Assembly (NCBI RefSeq): GCF_031846645.1 | Contig: NZ_JAVRHN010000013.1 | Coordinates: 49,299-113,298 of the forward strand | DNA: 64,000 nucleotides | Direction: 5' to 3' | From: Autumnicola psychrophila | GTDB taxonomy: Bacteria > Bacteroidota > Bacteroidia > Flavobacteriales > Flavobacteriaceae | In this document: positions 1-8,679 of the stretch, one piece after another | How the letters are laid out: the number at the start of each line of letters is the position of its first letter | Numbering within the stretch: the first letter of the stretch is position 1 | Notes under the pieces: generated by a model | Database searches by the model: none | Seen by the model: only the letters and a program-made list of their open reading frames with translations | What the model was told of the DNA's origin: nothing | Program-made: the position numbers and the translations under genes

Positions 1-609
1 GAAAATCAATTATTAGCGGCAATTGAACGTGATAAGAACAGGGCGAGTGTCATCATTTGGTCTGTTGGAAATGAAACGCCCGTTACAGAGGCGAGAAACA
101 AATTTATGGGTAATCTGGTATCCAAAGTCAGGAGTCTGGATGATAGCCGCCTTGTGGCAGCAGCGCTGGAAGTAGAACGGGAAGGTTACACGGTAACAGT
201 TGATGATCCTCTGGGTGCGAAGCTGGACCTGGCAAGTTTTAACGAGTATGGAGGCTGGTACTGGGACAAGCCTGGAGAATTGTCCAAATATACCTTCGAT
301 ATTCATTTTGACAAACCTGTAGTTATAACCGAATTTGGAGGAGGAGCTTTGGCAGGTTTTCACGGTGTTAAAAAAACTATGTGGAGCGAGGAGCACCAGG
401 AATTTATTTATGAGGAGCAGTTAAAAATGTTGAATAAAATCGATGGTTTAAGAGGCATGACTCCTTGGATATTGGTTGATTTTAAATCTCCGAGAAGACA
501 ACATCCAGTCTATCAGAATTTCTGGAATAGAAAAGGACTAATTTCCGAAACCGGGGAAAAGAAGAAAGCTTATTTCGTGCTTCAGAATTATTACGAAAGC
601 CTGGACTAG
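1..609 (+). CDS. Glycoside hydrolase family 2 (beta-glucuronidase/beta-galactosidase type), C-terminal part; 5' end outside the window
   Basis: The reading frame is open from base 1, so the start lies upstream; 202 codons remain. What remains is the TIM-barrel end of a GH2 retaining glycosidase. The acid/base motif IIWSVGNETP places the catalytic Glu at in-window codon 25, and VITEFGGG places the nucleophile Glu at codon 111. The usual GH2 C-terminus follows, ending in YYESLD. GH2 enzymes release beta-linked galactose, glucuronate or mannose from oligosaccharides; the substrate cannot be told from this part. A strong terminator follows directly. The neighbouring CE15 esterase makes a glucuronic-acid-containing substrate plausible, which is inference only. 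Confidence 0.9.
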   Translation, partial: ENQLLAAIERDKNRASVIIWSVGNETPVTEARNKFMGNLVSKVRSLDDSRLVAAALEVEREGYTVTVDDPLGAKLDLASFNEYGGWYWDKPGELSKYTFDIHFDKPVVITEFGGGALAGFHGVKKTMWSEEHQEFIYEEQLKMLNKIDGLRGMTPWILVDFKSPRRQHPVYQNFWNRKGLISETGEKKKAYFVLQNYYESLD

Positions 610-624
610 ATTATAAGAAATATG

Positions 625-658
625 AAAAACCGGGATGTGTTAAAATCCCGGTTTTTTT
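625..658 (+). terminator. Rho-independent terminator after the GH2 gene
   Basis: An 11-bp perfect stem (AAAACCGGGAT at 626-636 with ATCCCGGTTTT at 645-655), an 8-nt loop and a T run begin 16 bases after the stop codon. Confidence 0.85.
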
Positions 659-960
659 AATATCTTGATATATCTGCGCTAGCAAATTGCTTATTATTAG
701 GTTTCTATAAAGGTTTTCTTGTCATTATATATTCTTCCCGTCATGGGATGATTTACAGCGGTCTTCTTTTAATTCAGGAAAATGCAAAAGTATCCGCTAC
801 CTGTACTTTTGCATCTTCGTTTGTATTTTTCGAATTTATATTTTCAGAATTAGAGGGTAAATACAAACCCCACCAGTACAATTAAATGAAAAATATGAAG
901 AAAAATTTCTTTTGATGATAGATTAGATTAAATGTCCTTATTTCTAAATATGATCAGTAA
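659..960. other. Intergenic stretch with an 11-bp inverted repeat
   Basis: I see no convincing gene here. The stretch separates the GH2 gene from the convergent ThuA-like gene. Its only marked structure is the inverted repeat at 782-814. Confidence 0.6.
782..814. repeat. Perfect 11-bp inverted repeat with 11-nt spacer
   Basis: ATGCAAAAGTA (782-792) is matched by TACTTTTGCAT (804-814). There is no T run after it on either side, so it is not an ordinary terminator. It could be an operator, a hairpin in the 3' region of the ThuA-like transcript, or the relic of a mobile-element end. Confidence 0.6.
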
Positions 961-1716
961 CTATTTTTTAATTCCATTTCCCGTGGCAGCCCAGTAGATA
1001 CCTCCGTATAGGTGATGTAAAAACCAAGGATCTTTATAAATTTCCGCGATATGGCCCAGTCCTGTATAAAAGGACCTTCCGTTGTCAAAATCCTGATACC
1101 AGGCTATTGGATGCTCGCCCATTCCTTTGCCGACTTTCTCACCCCATTGAACCTCCGGATCATAAGATTCTTCATCTACACTAAGCAGGATGTTTAAATT
1201 TTCAGAGTACTCTTCCGGAAGAAATTCATACCACTCATCAGTCCATAGAAACCTTTTTGGAAAAATTTCCATTCCGGGAAAGTTAGTGTCCACGACATCT
1301 ACCATAGCAGATTGCTCCAAAGGGTGGATGTGGAACATTTTCCCGACCAGCTCGTTATACCATGGCCAGTCGTATTCTGTATCCGAGGCGCTGTGAATGC
1401 CTACAAAACCTTTACCCGACTGGATAAACCTTTTAAATGCATCTTGTTGCTCATCATTTAGAATATCACCTGTAGTGTTCAGGAAAACGATAACATCAAA
1501 TTGTTCAAGAAATTCATCATTAAACCTGGTGGCGTCCTCATGCCACTGCATATCAAAACTATGCCGTTGAGCCATAGTTCGCATTGCTGTAACTCCTTCG
1601 TTTATGGACTTATGATGCCATCCGGCAGTTTTGGTGAAAAGGAGGACATTAAACTGGTTTTGAGCAGATGTCTGCATGGCAAAAAGTAGTACGAAAAGGA
1701 TAATTAGATTTTTCAC
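961..1716 (-). CDS. Secreted ThuA-like domain protein (trehalose-utilisation type, glutamine-amidotransferase fold)
   Basis: The 251-residue protein has a cleavable signal peptide (residues 1-18, ending TSAQ) followed by one ThuA-like domain. Family marks are NVLLFTKTAGWHHKSI near the N-terminus, VIFLNTTGDIL, FVGIHSASDTEYDWPWY and the late WYQDFDNGRSFYTGLGH. ThuA-like proteins adopt a class-I amidotransferase-like fold and are common in Bacteroidota sugar-degradation loci, but their reaction is not established. The start is GTG at 1716; no ATG gives a signal peptide. It lies 27 bp downstream of the CE15 gene on the same strand and is probably co-transcribed with it. Confidence 0.85.
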   Translation of the reverse strand: MKNLIILFVLLFAMQTSAQNQFNVLLFTKTAGWHHKSINEGVTAMRTMAQRHSFDMQWHEDATRFNDEFLEQFDVIVFLNTTGDILNDEQQDAFKRFIQSGKGFVGIHSASDTEYDWPWYNELVGKMFHIHPLEQSAMVDVVDTNFPGMEIFPKRFLWTDEWYEFLPEEYSENLNILLSVDEESYDPEVQWGEKVGKGMGEHPIAWYQDFDNGRSFYTGLGHIAEIYKDPWFLHHLYGGIYWAATGNGIKK

Positions 1717-1743
1717 GTTTTTAAGTTTAGTCGTTTAATATAG

Positions 1744-3087
1744 TTAATCTTCTTCAGTTGAAAAATACTTATCTGCAAATTCAATAAAATAGGGCCAATT
1801 TGGGACTACGGTATGTCCACCCCTGTGTTCACGAAAGGCAATTTCCCCGTCCAGCAGTGCCCTATGCTCCTGAGGGTAATTACTCGAGCCCATCCCATAT
1901 TTGCCAAAGAGTTCATAAACAGGACTGGCATGTACAGCAGTTAAGAACATTCCTTTTGCATCTATCCATTTTCCTTCTACTTCCGGATCGCCAGAACTAA
2001 TAAAGACCGGCCTTGGAGCGGCCATTGCTATTAAATGATGCGCGTCTACCGGCAGGTCATTTGGCGTTAGAGGTCCTGCATATTTTATGAAATTCGGAGC
2101 AAACCAGTGATATTCAGCTGAAGAGGCGAGATTTTCTACCTGCTCACCATATTCCCGTCTCAAAATCTTGGTTCCGCCTGCTCCGGAAGAGCCTATAAAA
2201 CCAATGGCGAAACGAGGGTCATAGGCAAAAGTCACAATAGCAGCTTTGCCATATCTTGAAAGGCCTTCTATTCCCACACGTTCTGCGTCCACGGTGGGAT
2301 CGGTTTCGAAGTAATCCAAAGCTCTGCTGGCTCCCCATGCCCAGGCCCGCAGCGCTCCCCAGTCATCCAATTTCCTTGGCTGCCCTTTGTTAACGAGACC
2401 AATAATGCCCTCACGTAAACCGGCGCCATTATCAGCCTGGAGACTGGTGGGGATCAGGACGGCATAGCCCCAGCCCTTCTTCAGTAATTGTTCCTGCCAG
2501 GGAGTTCCTTCCGTAGCTGGCCGTGGGATATGCGAAGGCCAGTTCCAGCCCAATTCCATGATAACGGGAACAGGTTCACCCGTTGTGGCAGGGGTGGTAA
2601 GGCTTAATTCAATCTCAACATCTATTTCGGGATAGGCAGAGTTATCTACCCGGCCTGCCAAGTTTTTCTGAATTACAGCATATCCACCAATAACTGTATC
2701 TGTTGTGCTGGTTACTTCCCAATGTACATCAGGAACGTTTTCAGGAACCCGTCCATAAATTTCACGATCAAAATGTTCCTTAATTTCGGCCTTTCGTTTT
2801 TCCCAATCCTCTGCAAATTTTACTTTGGAACCATCATCAAATGCCAGGGGATCGGGTAAGCTTGTATAGGGCGAGGCTTTAGATTCATCAGAATTTGCAG
2901 CATTGGGATCCTCAGGATTCCCCGAGGGGCCTGGTCGTAATTCTTCAATTTCCAGTTTCTTCATCATTAACTGGTGGTCTTCATTACTTAACCTGTTAAC
3001 ACTGTCTCTGTTCTGCTGCGAAAACTGTGCAAAGGACTGGGAAGCTAGAGCCAGTGTAACCAAAAAGGTATAAAAGGATTTGTTCAT
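1744..3087 (-). CDS. Secreted CE15 glucuronoyl esterase-like alpha/beta hydrolase
   Basis: The 447-residue protein has a signal peptide (1-20) and one alpha/beta-hydrolase domain of carbohydrate esterase family 15. The nucleophile motif GLSRYGK places Ser277, the catalytic His is His425 in HRGGHTVVPNWP, and the family block PRPVFISSGDPEVEGKW is present. CE15 enzymes cleave the ester linking 4-O-methyl-glucuronate of xylan to lignin alcohols; marine members may act on other uronate esters. Residues 50-90 form a hydrophilic linker before the fold. It is the first gene of a two-gene unit with the ThuA-like gene. Confidence 0.88.
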   Translation of the reverse strand: MNKSFYTFLVTLALASQSFAQFSQQNRDSVNRLSNEDHQLMMKKLEIEELRPGPSGNPEDPNAANSDESKASPYTSLPDPLAFDDGSKVKFAEDWEKRKAEIKEHFDREIYGRVPENVPDVHWEVTSTTDTVIGGYAVIQKNLAGRVDNSAYPEIDVEIELSLTTPATTGEPVPVIMELGWNWPSHIPRPATEGTPWQEQLLKKGWGYAVLIPTSLQADNGAGLREGIIGLVNKGQPRKLDDWGALRAWAWGASRALDYFETDPTVDAERVGIEGLSRYGKAAIVTFAYDPRFAIGFIGSSGAGGTKILRREYGEQVENLASSAEYHWFAPNFIKYAGPLTPNDLPVDAHHLIAMAAPRPVFISSGDPEVEGKWIDAKGMFLTAVHASPVYELFGKYGMGSSNYPQEHRALLDGEIAFREHRGGHTVVPNWPYFIEFADKYFSTEED

Positions 3088-3596
3088 TTATTAGAGAATT
3101 TACTGTTTTTTCGGGATAGACGAACCTGCATTTATTACTAAACTTTTTTTCTTGATCAAAGAAAAATTATTCTCTATTTTTTATAAATAAGATTATTACA
3201 ATGCAATCGGTTTCGATAAATGTAAGAAATTTTTTGAAATACATCATCACAGAGTCATAATACAAAACCGCTACTCCACTTTTGTAACTTTACATTATCC
3301 AGGCTACTAAAATCTTTCTGCAGTACTGCATTTTGACTATGCTATGCTCGCAGTAGTGTGGTTAAAGAAAACGATTGCTTCTTTTTAATTGTGATTAGCT
3401 GATTCATTTTAATATTCAGAAGCCTGTTATAAGCATAGGTTTATTGAAAATTTCAAAAGCAAGCCTACAGGCCGGCAACAGCTTCAAATACTACCTCAAG
3501 AATTTTTTGAAAGTGAATTTATTTGGCAAGAATGTTTTATAAAGCATGGAAAAAAACAAGAGAATTCTCCTGAAGCCGTAACTACGCCCAAAATAA
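3088..3596. other. Long AT-rich intergenic stretch
   Basis: No gene is supported. A 12-bp perfect palindrome TGCAGTACTGCA lies at 3319-3330. On the plus strand about 3440-3590 reads as an open stretch (FIENFKSKPTGRQQLQIL and onward) without start or recognisable family; it may be a gene relic. The promoter of the CE15 unit should lie near 3090-3180. Confidence 0.4.
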
Positions 3597-4742
3597 CTAT
3601 GCTTCCTCTTTATATTTATACCGAAAAAATAGCTGTGAAACCGGAATCAGCATTAACCCCGAAACTACAAAGAGAATAAACGATAATTGCAAATTAAAAG
3701 CGTTGGCAAGATATCCAATTAGCGGTGGGCCAAGAAGCATCCCTACAATCGCATAGGTAGCGATAATAGAAACTGCCATTCCGGGAGAATATTTAGATGA
3801 GGTTCCGGCTAAGGTAAATGTCATTGGGATTATAGAAGCCACTCCCATTCCTACAAAACTGAACCCGACAATTGCAGGCCAGAAATACGGAAAAATAATC
3901 ACTGTAATTATTCCTATGGAAATTAAAAGTGAGCTGTAAATATACATCCTTTTCATTCCGAAACGGTCCACGAGCAAATCGGAAATAAAGCGGGAAAAAG
4001 CCATAAAAACCATGAAGATAAAGTACCCCAGAGTAAAAATATCTTCCCCAATTACTTCTTTAAAATAGACACCGCTCCAGTCAAACATTCCCCCTTCACA
4101 AAGTGCAGCAAAAAATACCAGCAGCCCCAGATAAAGGATAAATTTATCTGGCTTCCCCAGTTTTAATTTGTTGCCCTGCGGTGCACGGTCGTTGGTAAGA
4201 AGGAACCTGTAGGAGACAATTGCAGCAATAAAAGTAATAGCAGAAACCATCGCCAGGTGCTCCAGCATCGGGACATCCAGTTTAAGCATTAAGGTAGAAA
4301 AACCTACACCCGTAAGTCCGCCGGTACTCCAGAGTCCGTGGAAAGATCCGTTAATTTTCTTTCCGTAGTTTTTCTGAAGGGTTATCGCCTGGGTATTCAT
4401 GGCAATATTTAGGATCCTCATACAAAAGGAAAACAGAAATATCGCAATAACCAGCAAGAAGAGAGTGTCCGCATACCCAATTCCTATAAGTGCTACCGAA
4501 AAGCATAAAACCGAAGCCAGTAAAGGAGGGCGACTGTTAAAGCGGGAAACAAGCCAGCCCGAAATTGGCAATCCTATAAGGGAGCTTACCGGCATGGTGA
4601 GTAGGAGGTTTCCCAGTTCAGCTTCATTAAGATCAAAAGCAGATTTAATTGTGGGAATACGTGAAGCCCAGGTTGAAAAACAGACGCCCGAAAGAAAAAA
4701 ATAAATACTCAATGCAACGCGTTGTTTCTTCCTGTTTTCCAT
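3597..4742 (-). CDS. Major facilitator superfamily transporter, YbjJ-like
   Basis: I take the start at ATG 4742 (MENRKKQR). The frame is open to 4880, but that extension is low-complexity and lies before the first membrane helix. The 381-residue protein has 12 predicted transmembrane helices. The first loop reads TWASRIPTIKSAF...LGNLLLTMPVSSLIGLPISG, the pattern of the YbjJ/fucose-permease-like MFS group. The substrate is unknown. It stands alone between two long intergenic stretches. Confidence 0.85.
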   Translation of the reverse strand: MENRKKQRVALSIYFFLSGVCFSTWASRIPTIKSAFDLNEAELGNLLLTMPVSSLIGLPISGWLVSRFNSRPPLLASVLCFSVALIGIGYADTLFLLVIAIFLFSFCMRILNIAMNTQAITLQKNYGKKINGSFHGLWSTGGLTGVGFSTLMLKLDVPMLEHLAMVSAITFIAAIVSYRFLLTNDRAPQGNKLKLGKPDKFILYLGLLVFFAALCEGGMFDWSGVYFKEVIGEDIFTLGYFIFMVFMAFSRFISDLLVDRFGMKRMYIYSSLLISIGIITVIIFPYFWPAIVGFSFVGMGVASIIPMTFTLAGTSSKYSPGMAVSIIATYAIVGMLLGPPLIGYLANAFNLQLSFILFVVSGLMLIPVSQLFFRYKYKEEA

Positions 4743-5499
4743 GTTACAATTTGAAAAGATGCAAATATCAGGGGTAATTCTTAAACAGAAAAGGTAATGT
4801 AACGTTATTTTTTCTTTAGAAACATCTAATTCTTCGGAAGAAAAAGAAACCTGCACAGTCTGAGGACTGAAACTGAGCATAAATAGCGTTTTTCTAAATT
4901 AATTTTAATCTACCCTTAAGAATGTCTTTTTTTGCATTCTGCTATTGATCGATAATTGGAATTGGTAACCGATAAAGAAGATGTTTAAAGAATAACTGAT
5001 GCCCGTTTTAATAGATGGTCAAAATTGTGCTTTTTTGAGGGTCGGCTTTAGAAGGGTACTTTCTTTAATTGACTATGAAAAGAAATTTTCAGGTTCCAAA
5101 GGTTGTTTTGACCTTAATTAAAGAATCAAAAGTCTAATAAAGTCTGGCATTGATCATTACTAGTCCTGTTTATCATCTTCAAAATATCAAACATGCAGAA
5201 TTTAGCGTATAGTGAAATCTCAAAATCTCTTTCAGCCAAAATTTCCCTTTTAAATGATCTCTTTTGCCCGATAACTGGCATTTTTTGGCTCACACCAATC
5301 GGCAAAATTAAGCTGCACTACTAGGGGCTAATTGGAATTAGGAAATTTTTATTTTCACCTGTAAAAGTATTAAGTGAGAATACTTCAGATCAAATTCCAC
5401 TAAATCGGTACATTTTAGACCTCTATTTTCTCGGAATTTAACTATTCATAATATTTTTTTTCATACTTTAATAAACGTAAACTAAAATAGAAGTTAATC
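4743..5499. other. Long AT-rich intergenic stretch upstream of the molybdoenzyme operon
   Basis: No gene is visible in 757 bases. It holds one divergent copy of the dispersed hairpin repeat (5266-5290) and a 7-bp inverted repeat AAGTATT/AATACTT at 5365-5385, about 115 bases before the 2Fe-2S gene, which could be an operator. I could not pick a promoter with confidence. Confidence 0.5.
5266..5290 (+). repeat. Dispersed hairpin repeat, copy 1 (divergent)
   Basis: It shares the layout of the other seven copies: a GCCCGATAACTGGCA half followed by a T run and GGCT. The core differs from CGATAATTGCCA at two places (CGATAACTGGCA). Confidence 0.5.
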
Positions 5500-5964
5500 A
5501 TGGCGCAATTTGATGTAAATATAAACGGGAAAAACCTCTCGGTAGATGTTGATCCTGATACTCCGTTACTCTGGGTCTTAAGAGATCATTTGAAATTAGT
5601 GGGAACAAAATACGGTTGTGGAATTGCGCAGTGTGGTGCGTGTACTGTACACTTAAATGGTAATGCCATTAGATCCTGCCAGCTTCCCGTTTCATCAATT
5701 AAAGAGAATAAGGTAACTACAATTGAAGGACTTTCTGAAGAAGGGGATCATCCTGTACAAAAGGCGTGGCTGGAGCACGATGTGCCCCAATGTGGCTATT
5801 GCCAGGCAGGCCAGATCATGTCTGCCGCTTCCCTGCTCAACAGTAACCCCAGTCCCAGTGATGCTGAAATAGAAAATGCCATGAACGGCAATATTTGCCG
5901 CTGCGGCACCTACACCAGAATAAAAGCTGCCATTAAAACAGCTTCAAATTCTCAGATCGCATAA
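5500..5964 (+). CDS. [2Fe-2S] subunit of a xanthine dehydrogenase-family hydroxylase (isoquinoline 1-oxidoreductase alpha type)
   Basis: The 154-residue protein carries both iron-sulfur clusters of the family. The N-terminal plant-ferredoxin-like cluster is CGIAQCGACT with a downstream SCQLP Cys; the C-terminal four-helix cluster is CGYCQAGQ and CRCGTYTRI. It passes electrons from the molybdenum cofactor to an external acceptor. Length matches IorA-type subunits. It has no export signal of its own and is expected to be carried out by the Tat-exported large subunit, whose gene starts 25 bp later. Confidence 0.93.
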   Translation: MAQFDVNINGKNLSVDVDPDTPLLWVLRDHLKLVGTKYGCGIAQCGACTVHLNGNAIRSCQLPVSSIKENKVTTIEGLSEEGDHPVQKAWLEHDVPQCGYCQAGQIMSAASLLNSNPSPSDAEIENAMNGNICRCGTYTRIKAAIKTASNSQIA

Positions 5965-5989
5965 CCTTAGTTAATCAAATCCGAAAGAA

Positions 5990-8266
5990 ATGAGTAAAGT
6001 AAAAACAGGAATGGGCAGAAGATCATTTATTAAGAATGTCTCTCTTGCCGGTGGAGGATTACTAATAGGTTTTAACTGGCTGGCATGTAAACGTGCGGCA
6101 GAGGAAAGCGGAAAGGAAATGGCGCTGGAAATGCCAGAGGAGTGGTTCGAAATAAATGGTTATCTGAAAATAGGTGATAATGGAGTAGTGACCATTTATT
6201 CTCCTAATCCGGAGATCGGCCAGAATGTAAAAACTGCTATGCCAATGCTTGTTGCAGAGGAACTGGATGTAGATTGGAGCAACGTGATTGTAGAACAGGC
6301 ACCATTAAACACAGATATCTTCTCGAGGCAAATTGCAGGAGGAAGCCAATCTATTCGGCAAAGCTGGGAACCATTAAGAATGGCAGGAGCTACAGCGAGA
6401 CAAATGTTGCTCATCGCTGCGGCAAAGGAATGGGATGTTCCGCTTTCTGAACTTACTGTGGAAAACGGAGTTATAACTCACTCAGGAAGTCACAGATCTA
6501 TTGGCTATGGGGAAATTGCGAAATTTGCCGCAAAGGTAGAAGTGCCTGAAGAAGTAGTGCTTAAAGAAAATAATAATTTTAAAATTATAGGCACCTCACG
6601 AAAAAATGTGGATGCTAAAAAGATAGTTACAGGTCAGCCCTTATTTGGTCTTGATGTCAATCGGAATGATATGCTTATTGCCATGATCGTTCAACCGCCT
6701 GCTTTCGGATTACGATTTAAATCCATGGATGCAGATGAGGCCAGGAAAATGCCGGGGATAAAGGATGTTTTTACCATAGACACTTATCCCGACGATATGG
6801 AAAAGGAATGGAGCGACGTTGCTGCTTTTTCAAAACTCGTAGTGGTAGTAGGTGAATCTACATGGCAGGTGATGAAAGCTAAAAAAGCCTTAAAGGTAGA
6901 ATGGGACCTGAAACCGGAGCTGACAGAAGAGATTGTAATTCTTGAAAAATCTCCTGCCTTGAGGGATACTCTCGGACTCGAAAATTCTGAAACTCATGAG
7001 TCCTTAATGGCAAATATTGGTCCTGAAGAATCTGAAATGGTAAGGAAGGATGGTAATCCTGAGGCAGCTTTTAAAAATGCAGCACGTGTAATCGAGCGCT
7101 CCTACAGCTGCCCTTTTCTTGCACACAACTGTATGGAGCCAATGAATTTCTTTGCTAACGTCACCAATGGAAAAGCAGAATTGCTAGGGCCTATCCAAAC
7201 CCCGGAGTTTGCAGAAAAAAGTGTTAGTAAGCGATTAGGACTGGACCTTGAAAATATAGATATACAAATGACCCGTATGGGTGGTGGTTTTGGCCGCCGG
7301 CTTTATGGAAATTTTCTAGTAGAAGCGGCTGTTATTTCTAATAAAGTAGGGGCGCCTGTGAAACTCGTGTATACACGCGAGGACGATATGACCAATGGTG
7401 TTTATCGACCGGCTTACCAGGTGACCTACAGGGCTGCCCTGGATGGCAACAATAATCTTACTGCCTTTCATGTAAATGCAGGGGGAGTAGGTGAAAGTCC
7501 GCTTTTTGCCAATCGTTTTCCGGCGGGGGCTGTAGATAATTACCTTGCGGAAAGCTGGACCATAGACTCCCAAATTTCCATAGGAGCTTTTAGAGCACCC
7601 AGGTCCAATTTTATTGCAGGAGCAGAACAATCCTTTCTGGATGAATTAGCTGAAGAAATGGGTAAAGATCCTATTCAGTTTCGTCTCGATATGCTTGAAC
7701 GTGCAGGTAAAGAACCTGTGGGAGAAAATAATGATTATGATCCGGCCCGTTATGCAGCTGTGCTGGAACTGGTAAGAGACAAATCAGGTTGGAATACTGG
7801 AAGTACGGCTTCAGGCAGAGGTGTTGCTGCATATTACTGCCATAATTCCTATGTAGCCCAGGTTCTGGAAATGGACCTGGAAGATAATCAACCCGTCATT
7901 GACAAAGTTACCTGTGTGGTAGATTGCGGAATTGTGGTCAATCCCGATGCAGCAGTAAACATGGTTGAAGGCGGGACGATAGATGGGATTGGACATGCAC
8001 TTTATAGCGAGTTGACGTTTAAAGATGGGGTAAGCCAACAAAGTAATTTTGATTCTTACAGGCTAATTCGCCATCGTGAAGCTCCAAAGAAAATTGATGT
8101 ACATTTTATAGAGAATGGCATCGATCCTACAGGCCTTGGAGAACCTGCGTTTCCTCCAGTGCAGGGAGCTCTGGCAAATGCATTGTACAGGGCAACCGGG
8201 AAAAGAATCTATAAACAACCATTCCTGCCTGAGATAAAAACTGAAAGCCGGGAGATTAAAACTTGA
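5990..8266 (+). CDS. Molybdopterin-binding large subunit of an isoquinoline 1-oxidoreductase-type hydroxylase (Tat-exported)
   Basis: The 758-residue protein starts with a twin-arginine signal (GRRSFIK, then a hydrophobic stretch to residue 35), so the enzyme works folded in the periplasm. It has the COG1529 two-part molybdopterin-binding architecture of IorB. Marks include QNVKTAMPMLVAEELD near residue 80, the MGGGFGRRLYG molybdopterin loop around residue 430, GAFRAPRS around 540, and the active-site Glu in GLGEPAFPP near 710. The family hydroxylates N-heterocycles or oxidises aldehydes; the substrate is unknown. No cytochrome c partner is encoded next to it. Confidence 0.92.
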   Translation: MSKVKTGMGRRSFIKNVSLAGGGLLIGFNWLACKRAAEESGKEMALEMPEEWFEINGYLKIGDNGVVTIYSPNPEIGQNVKTAMPMLVAEELDVDWSNVIVEQAPLNTDIFSRQIAGGSQSIRQSWEPLRMAGATARQMLLIAAAKEWDVPLSELTVENGVITHSGSHRSIGYGEIAKFAAKVEVPEEVVLKENNNFKIIGTSRKNVDAKKIVTGQPLFGLDVNRNDMLIAMIVQPPAFGLRFKSMDADEARKMPGIKDVFTIDTYPDDMEKEWSDVAAFSKLVVVVGESTWQVMKAKKALKVEWDLKPELTEEIVILEKSPALRDTLGLENSETHESLMANIGPEESEMVRKDGNPEAAFKNAARVIERSYSCPFLAHNCMEPMNFFANVTNGKAELLGPIQTPEFAEKSVSKRLGLDLENIDIQMTRMGGGFGRRLYGNFLVEAAVISNKVGAPVKLVYTREDDMTNGVYRPAYQVTYRAALDGNNNLTAFHVNAGGVGESPLFANRFPAGAVDNYLAESWTIDSQISIGAFRAPRSNFIAGAEQSFLDELAEEMGKDPIQFRLDMLERAGKEPVGENNDYDPARYAAVLELVRDKSGWNTGSTASGRGVAAYYCHNSYVAQVLEMDLEDNQPVIDKVTCVVDCGIVVNPDAAVNMVEGGTIDGIGHALYSELTFKDGVSQQSNFDSYRLIRHREAPKKIDVHFIENGIDPTGLGEPAFPPVQGALANALYRATGKRIYKQPFLPEIKTESREIKT

Positions 8267-8282
8267 GAGATTGCTTTCTAAA

Positions 8283-8590
8283 ATGAAAAAGATCAGATTC
8301 AAATGTTGGGTGGAGGATGAAGGGGAAAAAATTCTAAGTCACCGGCCCAAACAAATTACATGACAAATTCAGAAAGAAGGTTCTCTCTCAAAAGCTGCCA
8401 GGCAAATGAAGTTGTCTTGTAAAAAAGCCTGGAATCTGGTGCAAAAATTAAACTCCAATTCTAATGAGTCGTGGGTGATTATGAAAAAAGGGTGGGCAAC
8501 ATTGTGGGGGGGACTCAGGTTATTCCGCATGCCATCAAAGCAACCCATGAATATGAAAAACAAGAGAGGGTGCACCTGCTGGAGCAGTAG
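8283..8590 (+). pseudogene. Broken ModE-type (LysR-like winged helix) molybdate/Mo-enzyme regulator
   Basis: ATG 8283 opens MKKIRFKCWVEDEGEKIL, a ModE N-domain start. An in-frame TGA at 8361 interrupts it, and the same frame then continues QIQKEGSLSKAARQM and KKAWNLVQKLN, the helix-turn-helix. Past the A6 run (8483-8488) and the G7 run (8515-8522) the homologous text moves to other frames (KKGGQHCGG, then GTQVIPHAIKATHEYEK), ending at TAG 8588. So one stop and two frameshifts break a gene of about 100 codons. It lies 16 bp after the large subunit gene, where regulators of this kind often sit. Sequencing error at the homopolymers cannot explain the TGA. Confidence 0.75.
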
Positions 8591-8679
8591 GAAGACTTAA
8601 TAAAGGCTATTTAAGCAGAAGACGAGTATCGGGAAAATTTCCATTAATTGAAAATCGATATATACAACAAACATTACGG

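Noticed and set aside
8515..8522. G7 tract as a phase-variation switch for the ModE-like gene
   Set aside because: An upstream in-frame TGA and a second frameshift would keep the gene off whatever the tract length.
8406..8600. 64-codon open frame in the molybdoenzyme operon as a separate small gene
   Set aside because: It is the middle of the broken ModE-type gene, read in the upstream frame past the frameshift points.
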